From the NCBI RefSeq assembly GCF_005844325.1, contig NZ_SPFY01000014.1, forward strand, positions 1 to 55,423: 55,423 nucleotides of DNA, written 5' to 3'. The stretch comes from Collinsella aerofaciens. GTDB taxonomy: Bacteria; Actinomycetota; Coriobacteriia; Coriobacteriales; Coriobacteriaceae. The notes under the pieces are model-generated. The model searched no databases and was not told the origin of the DNA. It saw only the letters and a list, made by a program, of their open reading frames with translations. Of the stretch, positions 1-8,587 are shown in pieces. A program made the translations under genes and the position numbers. The stretch's first letter is position 1, and each line of letters starts with the position of its first letter.

Positions 1-307
1 GATGGTGTCGACGTCAATGGTATACGGGTGCATCATCGACGTCTTCAATACAGAAAATATCAGTGCGGAGTGTTCTGAAAACTAAGCCCGGCCCCCGCCT
101 GCGGTGACGCTGCTGCAAGCGATCTGCGATGGGGCCGTTGTTGGTTGGGGCCGCTGGGCTGATGTGAGGGCACGTGGCCGCTGCGGGCCCTGGTCCCGGC
201 GGTGGCCTCGGCGCTTTGCGCCTGCTGCCTGCGGGGACTTTGGGGTCGATTGGGGTTGTCTGCACAATTCGCGGTATTATGTTGCGGAGTTTTGAAAGGA
301 GCCGCTG
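1..307. other. Intergenic or window-edge stretch
   Basis: I see no convincing gene here. The open frames crossing it are compositional shadows without family features. The last 40 bases carry what may be the ogt promoter, with a TATTAT -10-like hexamer at 275-280 but no well-spaced -35. A ribosome site (AAAGGAG-like, about 295-301) follows. Confidence 0.4.
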
Positions 308-886
308 GTGGTCACGACGACGTTTGCTTCGCCTTTGGGCGAAATCTTGCTTGCCGCTGATGGCCGCGGTCTGACGGGGCTTTGGTTTGAGGGACAGGAG
401 CATTTTGGCTCCACGCTTCTCAAAGAAGATCCTGAACATGTTGAAGGCGCCGATGCAGTTTCTGGTGCTGGCGGCATGTCGTCGGTGAGTCCTGCAAATG
501 GTGCGGCGTCTTCGGTGCTTGAGCGTTCCTGGGCTTGGCTGAATGCTTATTTTGCAGGGCAGGAACCTCGGTTTACGCCGCCGTTGCATATGATCGGTAC
601 GGCGTTTCAGCGTGAAGTTTGGTACGAGCTGCTTTCCATTCCGCGCGGCGAGGTTGCCACGTATGGCGAGATCGCCCAGCGTGTTGCGGCTCGACATCGT
701 GTACCGGGAAACGAGGCGCCCGTTGTGTCCCCCCGTGCCGTGGGGGCTGCGGTCGCGCGTAACCCTGTTTCGATTATTGTGCCGTGCCATCGCGTGGTTG
801 CCGCCGACGGGTCGCTCAACGGATATGCCGGCGGCCTCGACCGTAAGGAGTGGCTGCTCCGGCTTGAGGGCGCGTACGAGGAGTAG
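308..886 (+). CDS. ogt: Methylated-DNA-[protein]-cysteine S-methyltransferase
   Basis: This is a suicide DNA-repair protein that moves the alkyl group from O6-alkylguanine (and O4-alkylthymine) to its own cysteine. The 192-residue product has the Ogt/MGMT DNA-binding core. Residues FQREVWYELLSIPRGEVATY are the start of the helix-turn-helix region, and the active-site signature is IIVPCHRVV, followed by LNGYAGG and the usual RKEWLLRLEG end. The N-terminal ribonuclease-like domain opens FASPLGEILLAADGRGLTGL. A low-complexity stretch of about 30 residues (roughly 45-75, Ala/Gly/Ser-rich) is inserted between the N-terminal domain and the helical core. A second insertion (about residues 126-141) lies before the active site. 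The GTG start at 308 is chosen because a GAAAGGAG-like ribosome site ends about seven bases upstream. It appears monocistronic. Confidence 0.95.
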   Translation: MVTTTFASPLGEILLAADGRGLTGLWFEGQEHFGSTLLKEDPEHVEGADAVSGAGGMSSVSPANGAASSVLERSWAWLNAYFAGQEPRFTPPLHMIGTAFQREVWYELLSIPRGEVATYGEIAQRVAARHRVPGNEAPVVSPRAVGAAVARNPVSIIVPCHRVVAADGSLNGYAGGLDRKEWLLRLEGAYEE

Positions 887-1197
887 CGTTCGAGTGCTTT
901 GCCTGTAGTAGCCGACTTCGACCAAAGCTCGCTCGAGTTCGCTTTGATCAGAGCACTTAAGACCCTTGTTTTCTGTCAATAGTGCTATTTGTTCGTTGAT
1001 GGATATCCGCGACTTCTGGTATTTCATTAAGCCTCTTGATAGAAAAAGAGCTGGAGTTGCGCATCGTTGAGAGGCTTTCCAGCTTTAGCAAAACAAACTT
1101 ATAAGATGCGACGGGCCGCGTCAAGATAATTGCTTGACAGCCTAGGAGGCGGCTGGTTGGCTGGCTTAAAACCCAGCGCGTGAAATGACGCTCCACG
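887..1197. other. Intergenic between convergent ogt and GyrI-like genes
   Basis: I see no gene. A weak imperfect hairpin (about 920-949; arms GACCAAAGC and GCTTTGATC) could end ogt transcription. The rest shows no clear feature. Confidence 0.4.
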
Positions 1198-1836
1198 CTA
1201 TTCAGCGCGCTTGATAGGATGACGAACCACAGTCTTAAGTTTCTCCGGCGCACACTTGCGTGGATCGGAAAGATAGATTTCGTGATGTAAACGGGTGTCT
1301 GAGAAGTCGGGGACATAGCCCTGCTCGGTCGCATATTCATGCATGGCGTCTACGGTTGCCGGCTCGCTGTCGTAGGGTCCGGTATGCATGCATTGAACGC
1401 AGAGACCCTCGTCAACTTTAAGCAGCTCGACGGCAGAAAAGTCCAGTTTCTTTTTGGCCGTGGCTTCCGCGACCGCCCAGTCAAAGTCATCCTGAGTGAC
1501 GAAATCGGGCAGGCGGATGCACGAGATAAAGTTGAAATCGTCCTTGCGTACATAATCGATGTCGCCGCTCGGGGAGTCTTGCCACCAGAAGCCCTCGAGC
1601 GGCGGTACCACAAAGTCGAAATAGCCCTCGATACTCCTTGAGCCTTTCTTCGACATCTTGACGGTATAGGCGATGCCGTAAAGCAGCGGCAGGGCGTTTT
1701 GATACTCGCCACCTTCGGTATTTGGGTCGCCCTTTCCGCGAACGGCAACGTAGCTCATAGGCGGGACAGTTACGATGCTCGGCTTGCTTGCAGGTTTGTA
1801 GAGCTCCTTGCATTCCTTCTTAAAGTCGAACGCCAT
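1198..1836 (-). CDS. GyrI-like small-molecule-binding domain protein
   Basis: The 212-residue protein matches the stand-alone GyrI-like family. These proteins have the effector-binding fold of GyrI, Rob and BmrR without a DNA-binding domain. Recognisable features are VTVPPMSYVAVRGKGDPN near the N-terminus (the first strand of the fold) and the region GYFDFVVPPLEGFWW (about residues 70-84). A second repeat follows, with LCVQCMHTGPYDSEPATV (about 146-163). The C-terminal HHEIYLSDPRK motif is typical of this family's end. Relatives are described as binding or hydrolysing small hydrophobic compounds; the ligand here is unknown. The gene stands alone, convergent with ogt. The start is supported by a GAAAGG-like site just upstream on the minus strand. 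Confidence 0.85.
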   Translation of the reverse strand: MAFDFKKECKELYKPASKPSIVTVPPMSYVAVRGKGDPNTEGGEYQNALPLLYGIAYTVKMSKKGSRSIEGYFDFVVPPLEGFWWQDSPSGDIDYVRKDDFNFISCIRLPDFVTQDDFDWAVAEATAKKKLDFSAVELLKVDEGLCVQCMHTGPYDSEPATVDAMHEYATEQGYVPDFSDTRLHHEIYLSDPRKCAPEKLKTVVRHPIKRAE

Positions 1837-2018
1837 GTTGGCCGCCTTTCTGCGTATTGGCCTGCTTAGATAACGGAATCATATCATAGAAACGAACAGC
1901 TGTTCGAATGATTTTGCTGACAGATAGAGATGCGTGCGTTGTGTTTGGCGGTCGGCCTGACCCAATCGATGATTTCTCTGCCTCCCCGGCGCCTCATCTA
2001 TAGCTGCCGTTTCTCCAT

Positions 2019-2055
2019 ATAAAACCTGCCAAAATGAACCTGTCCCTTTTTGGTC
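2019..2055 (-). repeat. GGGACAGG-core palindromic repeat, copy A
   Basis: On the minus strand this reads CCAAAAAGGGACAGGTT then CATTTTGGCAGGTTTTAT. It has a GGGACAGG core flanked by CCAAAA/TTTTGG arms. It is nearly identical to the copies at 11181-11220 and 49262-49300. It lies about 50 bases before the ABC ATPase start, so it is in the presumed leader region. Confidence 0.7.
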
Positions 2056-2107
2056 GGTGCGAAATGGGTAATACTAAAGAGTTATCCGACCAGATGGGAA
2101 CCGATCG

Positions 2108-2809
<702 letters not shown>

Positions 2810-2814
2810 CGCCC

Positions 2815-5580
2815 ATGGACCAGGACCGCCAAAACAGCCTACGCCGCGACGCACAGAACACGGAGCGCGAGCAGGATTTTACGACCTACCGCACTGCCCA
2901 AAGCTCAAACGATATGGTGCCGACGGTTTTTCGCCGTGGCATCTACCGCACAATCCGAGGCAGTCTTAAGCGCTTCTTGTCAATCGTGGTCATCACCGCG
3001 CTTGGCGTGAGCGTGATGTGCGGCCTTAAGGCGGGTTGCGAGGACCTGTGCGATTCGGTTGACGCCTACTTCGACCAGCAAAATGTCTATGACATTAACG
3101 TGCAGTCGACCTATGGCCTGACCGACGATGATCTCGCCGCCATCCAAGAGGTCGATGGTGTCGAGACGGCCGAGGGCATCTACACCGAGACCGCCTACAC
3201 CGCCGTGGGTACAACGCGCGAGCGTGTCGTCGTACAGAGCCTCTCCAAGGAGAACATCGATCAGCCAGTGCTCGTGAACGGCGATTTGCCCGAGAGCGCC
3301 GATGAGGTCGCGGTGACTTCGAAGTTCCTGAAGGCTTCGGGTAAAAAGCTCGGCGATACGGTGAGCTTTGCTGCCAACGATGCGAGCTCGTCGAACCAAA
3401 GCGCCAAGGATCAGTTTGCCGCAGGCGAGTACACCATCACGGCCGAGGTTCTCGATCCCACTGATGTGAGCTCCGACTCGACAGTCAACGCCTTTCGCGC
3501 TGCTTCGGCCGCGGACTACAAGTTCTATGTGAGCGAGGACGCCGCGACATCTTCTTCCTACTCTGCGGTCCACGTGATCGTCGAGGGAGCCAAGAGCCTC
3601 AACTCCTATTCGGATGCCTACGCGGCAAAGATCAACAAGGCCAAGGGCAATATCGAGAAGATCCGCGAGGAGCGTGAGAAGGCGCGCGCTCAGGAGCTGA
3701 CAGTCGACACGCCGGCAAGCTTAGATGCGGCTGAGCGCCAGACGAATATGCTCTTTGGGATTGAACAGGGCAACATCAACCGCATGGCAGAGGGCAGCGA
3801 CGAGCGTGCGCAGGCGCAAGCCGACCTGGACCAGCGCCGTGCCGCCGCCGACCAGCAGTTTGCCGATGCCCGCGCCGAGCTCTCTGACCTGGGCGAATGC
3901 ACCTGGTACATCCAGGACCGCGGCAATATCGCAAGCTACTCGAGCGTGGAGAGCGATAGCTCGTCAATTGAGGCCATCGCCACGGTGTTTCCGTTCATCT
4001 TCTTTATCGTCGCCGTGCTCATCAGCCTCACCACCGCCACGCGTATGGTCGAGGAGGAGCGCACGCTTATTGGCCTGTACAAAGCGCTCGGCTATTCGCG
4101 CGGGCGTATTCTGTCCAAATACGTGGACTATGCGCTGTGGGCTTGTCTGATCGGCGGCGTGCTCGGCAACATCATCGGATTTGTGGGCCTGCCGCTGTTC
4201 CTGTTTACGGTGTTCGACGACATGTACTCACTGCCCCAGATGCTGCTTTCGTACGACATCGTGTCGTCGCTCGTGTCGGTGGCGCTGTTTGCCGTGGGCG
4301 TGGTGGGCGCCACGATTATCGCCTGCCGCCACGAGATGGCCGAGACCCCGGCCTCGCTTATGCGTCCCAAGGCCCCGCGCGCTGGCTCGCGCATCTTGCT
4401 CGAGCGCATCGGCTTTATCTGGCGCCGCATGGGCTTTTTGAACAAGGTCGCTGCACGCAACCTTTTCCGCTATAAAAAGCGCGCCTTTATGACCATCTTT
4501 GGCATCGCGGGTTGCACCGCGCTTGTGATCTGCGGTATGGGTATTCGCGACACGTCGGTCGCGCTTTCGCCCAAGCAGTATGGGCATATCACGCGCTATG
4601 ACTTGCTGGCGGTCGCCAACCCCGATGACTTTACGCAGACGTGCGCGGCGTTGGATGAGCGCAGCGCGGCCAATGATTCCAACGTGACCGTAACTTCGAC
4701 GCTGCCGATCATGACTGACAACGTTACCTTTACGTTTGGCGGCAAGAGCGAGACCGTGCAGCTGATCGTGGTGCCCGATGACCGCATGAACGATCTGGAC
4801 GACTACGTGTGCCTCGAGGACGAGTCCAAAGAGCCGCTATCCTTGCGTGACGGAGATGTGTACCTGAGCAAGAGTTCACAGCTGGTGCTGGGGATTCAAC
4901 CGGGCGATACGGCGCACGTCCAGGATTCGTCGCTCAACGTAGCCAAGGTCAAAGTCAGCGACATTTCGCTCAACTATCTGGGCAACACGCTTTACATGAC
5001 GCAGGGCACCTATGAGCGCGCGTTCGGCCGAAGCGCGCGTCTTAACGGCATCTTTGTGCTGCTTAAGGGTTCATCTTCTGACCAGATTGCGTTTAGCAAG
5101 AAGCTTAAAAGCGACGGTTGGCTCACCATCTCGAGCACGGCCGAACATTGGGAAAACTATGAGGCGAACTTTACTATCATCAATTCCGTCGTGGTGCTCG
5201 TGACCTTTATGGCGGCGTGCCTGTCGTTTGTGGTGGTGTTTACGCTGTCCAACACGAATATCTCCGAGCGCGAGCGCGAGCTGGCGACCATCAAGGTGCT
5301 GGGCTTCCGCCGTGGCGAGGTGCACCACTACGTCAACAAGGAGACGTTGATCCTCACGGCGATTGGCACCGCACTGGGCGTGCCGCTGGGTGGCCTGCTT
5401 GCCGAGAGCTTTACGTACATCCTGCAGATGCCGTCGCTGTACTTTGACGTTGAGGTCGAGCCGCTGAGCTATGTGCTTGCCGTGGTGCTGTCCTTCGGCT
5501 TTACGATTATCGTCAACCTCGCCACCAACCGAACGCTCAACAAGATCGACATGGTCGGCGCCCTCAAGAGCGCCGAGTAA
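2815..5580 (+). CDS. FtsX-like ABC transporter permease
   Basis: This large permease of about 921 residues pairs with the ATPase ending five bases upstream. It has an N-terminal membrane helix (SIVVITALGVSVMCGL), then a long extracytoplasmic region with a charged helical stretch around residues 260-350. A first FtsX module follows (FPFIFFIVAVLISLTTATRMVEEERTLIGLYKALGYS). A conserved mid-protein link and a second extracytoplasmic domain come next. A second FtsX module closes the protein (VVVLVTFMAACLSFVVVF, then ERERELATIKVLGFRRGEV). The duplicated FtsX arrangement with a large outer domain is typical of export or mechanotransmission permeases. ATG at 2815 is preferred; an in-frame GTG at 2803 would overlap the upstream gene. 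The substrate is unknown. Confidence 0.9.
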   Translation: MDQDRQNSLRRDAQNTEREQDFTTYRTAQSSNDMVPTVFRRGIYRTIRGSLKRFLSIVVITALGVSVMCGLKAGCEDLCDSVDAYFDQQNVYDINVQSTYGLTDDDLAAIQEVDGVETAEGIYTETAYTAVGTTRERVVVQSLSKENIDQPVLVNGDLPESADEVAVTSKFLKASGKKLGDTVSFAANDASSSNQSAKDQFAAGEYTITAEVLDPTDVSSDSTVNAFRAASAADYKFYVSEDAATSSSYSAVHVIVEGAKSLNSYSDAYAAKINKAKGNIEKIREEREKARAQELTVDTPASLDAAERQTNMLFGIEQGNINRMAEGSDERAQAQADLDQRRAAADQQFADARAELSDLGECTWYIQDRGNIASYSSVESDSSSIEAIATVFPFIFFIVAVLISLTTATRMVEEERTLIGLYKALGYSRGRILSKYVDYALWACLIGGVLGNIIGFVGLPLFLFTVFDDMYSLPQMLLSYDIVSSLVSVALFAVGVVGATIIACRHEMAETPASLMRPKAPRAGSRILLERIGFIWRRMGFLNKVAARNLFRYKKRAFMTIFGIAGCTALVICGMGIRDTSVALSPKQYGHITRYDLLAVANPDDFTQTCAALDERSAANDSNVTVTSTLPIMTDNVTFTFGGKSETVQLIVVPDDRMNDLDDYVCLEDESKEPLSLRDGDVYLSKSSQLVLGIQPGDTAHVQDSSLNVAKVKVSDISLNYLGNTLYMTQGTYERAFGRSARLNGIFVLLKGSSSDQIAFSKKLKSDGWLTISSTAEHWENYEANFTIINSVVVLVTFMAACLSFVVVFTLSNTNISERERELATIKVLGFRRGEVHHYVNKETLILTAIGTALGVPLGGLLAESFTYILQMPSLYFDVEVEPLSYVLAVVLSFGFTIIVNLATNRTLNKIDMVGALKSAE

Positions 5581-5710
5581 CCTGTCCTGGGATTCAAGTT
5601 CTAGCGAGCTGCCGACGCGCCCGCAGCAGCATTTTTGCATAAACTGCCCCGCCAAATGCATACTTTGACAGGGCGGTTGCTTTTTGCCCACAGGTACCCC
5701 CGGGGGCGCC
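5581..5710. other. Intergenic downstream of the permease gene
   Basis: A weak hairpin (CCGCC at 5649-5653 with GGCGG at 5672-5676, then a short T-run around 5680) may act as terminator for the ABC operon. No gene is seen. Confidence 0.35.
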
Positions 5711-5922
5711 GTGCAAATTTCGGAGTATTCAGCGTCCCGGGGTCCGCGGGCGCGGGGGCGGGGGGTGCAAAACTGCGCTGAAAGCCCCGATTCTGAGTCC
5801 CAACGCCTCTAGAGCCGCTCGTTTTTTACAGGATGCGGCCCATGGTGCCTGCCTTTCGCCCAAAATCCAGTATGCAGGCACCCTCGGCTGCTGAATACTC
5901 CCAAAAATGCACGCCGCATCCT
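5711..5922. repeat. Field of nested and interleaved inverted repeats
   Basis: Three arm pairs can be read. A 23-base arm at 5711-5733 pairs with 5890-5912 (20 of 23 match, containing GGAGTATTCAGC and its complement). AGGATGCGGC at 5830-5839 pairs perfectly with 5913-5922. GGTGCCTGC at 5844-5852 pairs perfectly with 5874-5882 inside the latter. The 5711 and 5830 stems interleave. The segment is non-coding between convergent genes. It could be a degraded miniature mobile element or a structured RNA. Confidence 0.55.
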
Positions 5923-5977
5923 ACCCCAGGCACCCGTAGCAAGAAGACGAATAGCCTCGGCCTCCCTAGTTACCGCA

Positions 5978-6098
5978 GGAGGCCCCAGGGCTTACCTCCC
6001 AAATCTTTCCGCAGGACGGAAGGACCCCGCCGCGCGAAGCGCACGGCGGGGTCCTGACATGTCCGAGGACGATTTGGGAGGTAAGCCCTGGGGCCTCC
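5978..6098. repeat. 121-bp element with perfect 28-bp terminal inverted repeats
   Basis: Bases 5978-6005 are the exact reverse complement of 6071-6098. Inside lies a second strong hairpin (6021-6032 with 6044-6055, perfect 12-bp stem AGGACCCCGCCG) and a small one (6007-6011 with 6017-6021). It lies 22 bases past the stop of pfkA on the minus strand, where it could act as a terminator. The arms are much longer than a terminator needs, which suggests a MITE-like origin. Confidence 0.7.
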
Positions 6099-6120
6099 GA
6101 TGGGGCGGTTCCAGCCGAGA

Positions 6121-7200
6121 CTATTCGTCGCCGAAGCTGATGCCCAGCGCCTTGGCCTCGCGTACCAGGTCGCTCTGGGGGTCGACAAACTTGAGCTTGC
6201 CGGCGACATCCTCGAGCGGCATGTGGCACATCTTGCCGTCGCGCAGGGCAATCATGTAGCCAAACTCGCCGCGTAGGCAGCCGAGAGCCGCCTCGACGCC
6301 GCACTGGGTCGCAAAGATGCGGTCCTGGGCGTCGGGCTGACCGCCGCGCTGCGTGTGACCGGGGATGGCGACGCGGGTCTCGCGACCGGTCTTGGCCTCG
6401 ATCTCCTTGGCGATGTCGTACACGATTGACGGGCTCGTGCGCTCGGCGAGTTTCTTCTTGTACTCCTTCTTGGACAGCGCCGCGTCCTCCTTGGAGATAG
6501 CGCCCTCGGCGACGGCCACGATGGTAAAGCGGCTGCCGGTCTCCATGCGATGCTCGATGGTCTTGATGACCTGGTCCATGTCGTAGGGGATCTCGGGAAT
6601 CAAGATGACATCCGCACCGCCCGCGACGCCGGCATACAGCGGGATCCAGCCGACCTTATGGCCCATGATCTCGATGACGAACACGCGGCCGTGGCTCGAG
6701 GCGGTAGTGTGGATGTCGTCGATGCACTTGGTGGCGACGTCGATGGCGCTCGTAAAGCCAAACGTCATCTCGGTGCCCCAGGTGTCGTTATCGATGGTCT
6801 TGGGCAGGGCGATAACGTTGAGGCCCTCTTCGCGCAGGCGGTTGGCGGTCTTGGTGGAGCCGTTGCCGCCCAGCATAAACAGGCAGTCGAGCTGCAACTT
6901 GTGATAGGTGTGGACCATCGCGGGCACCTTCTCGACGCCGTCGGCCTCGGGAATGTTCAGGCGCTTAAACGGCGTGCGGCTCGTGCCCAGAATAGTGCCG
7001 CCGCGGGTGAGGATGCCGCTAAAATCGGCGGGTGTCATGACACGGAACCTGCTGTAGATAAGGCCCTGATATCCGTCCTCAAAGCCATAAATCTCGATAG
7101 GCTCTTTGCTATTGGTCATAAGCGTTTTGACAATGCCGCGCATGGTGGCGTTGAGCGCCTGGCAGTCGCCGCCACTAGTAAGAAGACCGATCCTAAGCAT
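6121..7200 (-). CDS. pfkA: 6-phosphofructokinase
   Basis: This enzyme phosphorylates fructose 6-phosphate to fructose 1,6-bisphosphate, the committing step of glycolysis. The 359-residue product opens with the nucleotide-binding LLTSGGDCQALNATMRG. It carries GGNGSTKTAN (G111-N120), where most family members have GGDGS. The substrate loop is PKTIDND (residues 133-139), with the catalytic first Asp of TIDND present. MGHKVGW and IPGHTQRGG are the fructose-6-phosphate contacts. By E. coli numbering position 104 is Gly and position 124 is Lys. This mixed pattern is known from actinobacterial group III enzymes, where ATP or pyrophosphate preference cannot be read reliably. The D-to-N change in GGDGS is unusual. 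The gene appears monocistronic, with a leader after the terminator at 7239-7271. Confidence 0.93.
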   Translation of the reverse strand: MLRIGLLTSGGDCQALNATMRGIVKTLMTNSKEPIEIYGFEDGYQGLIYSRFRVMTPADFSGILTRGGTILGTSRTPFKRLNIPEADGVEKVPAMVHTYHKLQLDCLFMLGGNGSTKTANRLREEGLNVIALPKTIDNDTWGTEMTFGFTSAIDVATKCIDDIHTTASSHGRVFVIEIMGHKVGWIPLYAGVAGGADVILIPEIPYDMDQVIKTIEHRMETGSRFTIVAVAEGAISKEDAALSKKEYKKKLAERTSPSIVYDIAKEIEAKTGRETRVAIPGHTQRGGQPDAQDRIFATQCGVEAALGCLRGEFGYMIALRDGKMCHMPLEDVAGKLKFVDPQSDLVREAKALGISFGDE

Positions 7201-7238
7201 GGTGAATCCTTCCGGGCAAGTTATAACATGCGCATAAG

Positions 7239-7271
7239 TTTACCCCCGCACACTGTTGATGCGGGGGTAAA
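7239..7271 (-). terminator. Terminator after the amidase gene
   Basis: Perfect 12-bp stem (TTTACCCCCGCA at 7239-7250 with 7260-7271) and a 9-base loop. It lies between the stop of the 7341-8426 gene and the start of pfkA, both on the minus strand. Confidence 0.7.
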
Positions 7272-7340
7272 ACGTGTTAGCTCAAGCGTATGGAAATGTA
7301 AGCAACGTCAGGCGAGCGTAAGGTCGACGGGCCTGGCTCC

Positions 7341-8426
7341 TTACAGTGCGAAGGCATCGACGTTGCCCCAGTGACGGCGCAGCGTGATGGCGGCAGCGGG
7401 CTCGGTATTGTCAAAGACGACCGACCACTGCGTGTTGCTGGTGATGTCTTCCGGATTGGGCTCTTGCGCCGCAGCGCGCAGGGCCTTCCAAACGACTGTC
7501 TCGTCCTGGGCACCGACATGGGCGTCAAGGACATCGGCGATTGCGACGGCGCGCTCTTTACCATGGCCCAGCTCGCCATTCTTTTGGTTGGGCAGCACTT
7601 CGTCGCCATAGCAGGCGTAGAAGTTCGTAACCTGGCGTACAGGAGTCGCTTTGAAAGCGCGGTCCGGATCGCGCGGATCCCACTCTACTACGCGCGCGTC
7701 ACCGGCGGCGTCGTTGATAAAGAAGTGGTAATCGCGTCCTGCCATGGCGTGCATGTCGTAGGCGGAAAGCAGATCGACAGCTTCTTGCGTGGTGGCGGCA
7801 CGGTCGAGCACCAGGCGGATGGCGAGCGAGGTATTGATGACGGGGCGTTGCGTGTCCTGGTCACAGGGCTGGGAATCCAGGGTGAGTACGGCAATGGACA
7901 CGCCGCATTCGTTAACACCGTCGAGCTGGGCAAATGGGCCCATGAGTGCGGCGGCCCGTCCGGCGACGGAGTCAAGCGGAGTGTTATCGCCCAGGTTGTT
8001 AAGGGCGGCAAACCCGATGGAGGCATAGCCGCCGCGTGGGTGATTGCGCACCAGCAGCGCTGAGGTGTCGTCCTTAAAGTCGTAATTGCGACCGGTGCGC
8101 ACGCGGCCTTCGGCATCTACGGCGACAAAAGCGCTGCAGGCAAACTGGGGCGCCTGGACATGTACCGGCACACCGGGCAGCACCTGCGCCACCACGGCAT
8201 CGATGTAGGCCTGGTCGTCGCGCACGCCAGCGGCGATGATGCGATCAAGATCGTAGTCGTAGGCGATGTCGATTGCGTACAGGTCATAGCCATCCGCGTA
8301 GCCGGTCAAGCGTTTGAGCGACGCGGCGGACTTGATTTGCTTGTGATAAACGATACCGGTGGCAGCGGCAAGGCCGACGGCGACTCCCGCGACACCGCAG
8401 GCGATGGCAATGTTACGTGGCTTCAT
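7341..8426 (-). CDS. Membrane-anchored linear amide C-N hydrolase (Ntn/C45-type)
   Basis: The 361-residue protein has an N-terminal hydrophobic segment (IAIACGVAGVAVGLAAATGIVY, about 8-29) that should export and probably anchor it. The enzyme domain follows. The likely nucleophile is the Cys in FACSAFVAVDAEGRV, followed by the family motif RTGRNYDF and the conserved asparagine-rich GFAALNNLGD. This is the acyl-CoA:6-APA acyltransferase / choloylglycine hydrolase-like fold. Relatives cleave linear amides such as penicillin V, bile-salt conjugates or N-acyl amino acids. In most of this family the Cys becomes the N-terminus after autocatalytic cleavage. Here it would be at about residue 97, so a propeptide of about 96 residues would have to be removed if processing is the same. 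The substrate is not determinable. It is divergent from the aminopeptidase gene. Confidence 0.75.
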   Translation of the reverse strand: MKPRNIAIACGVAGVAVGLAAATGIVYHKQIKSAASLKRLTGYADGYDLYAIDIAYDYDLDRIIAAGVRDDQAYIDAVVAQVLPGVPVHVQAPQFACSAFVAVDAEGRVRTGRNYDFKDDTSALLVRNHPRGGYASIGFAALNNLGDNTPLDSVAGRAAALMGPFAQLDGVNECGVSIAVLTLDSQPCDQDTQRPVINTSLAIRLVLDRAATTQEAVDLLSAYDMHAMAGRDYHFFINDAAGDARVVEWDPRDPDRAFKATPVRQVTNFYACYGDEVLPNQKNGELGHGKERAVAIADVLDAHVGAQDETVVWKALRAAAQEPNPEDITSNTQWSVVFDNTEPAAAITLRRHWGNVDAFAL

Positions 8427-8587
8427 GGCGGCTCCTCTCGTCCTGTTAGCGTAATTGTCGCAAAAGGTGCACGGGCATGATGGCTCAACTTGGTGAACGG
8501 TGCGGGATTAAACACGGAATGAAGAGTGCAGCGCTGGCGCGGCGGGGTATGCTGGAAGGGACCATCAACCCAGCGAAAGGGGAGAGC

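Noticed and set aside
14-1027. 337-codon minus-strand frame over ogt
   Set aside because: Arg/Pro-rich shadow of ogt with no family features.
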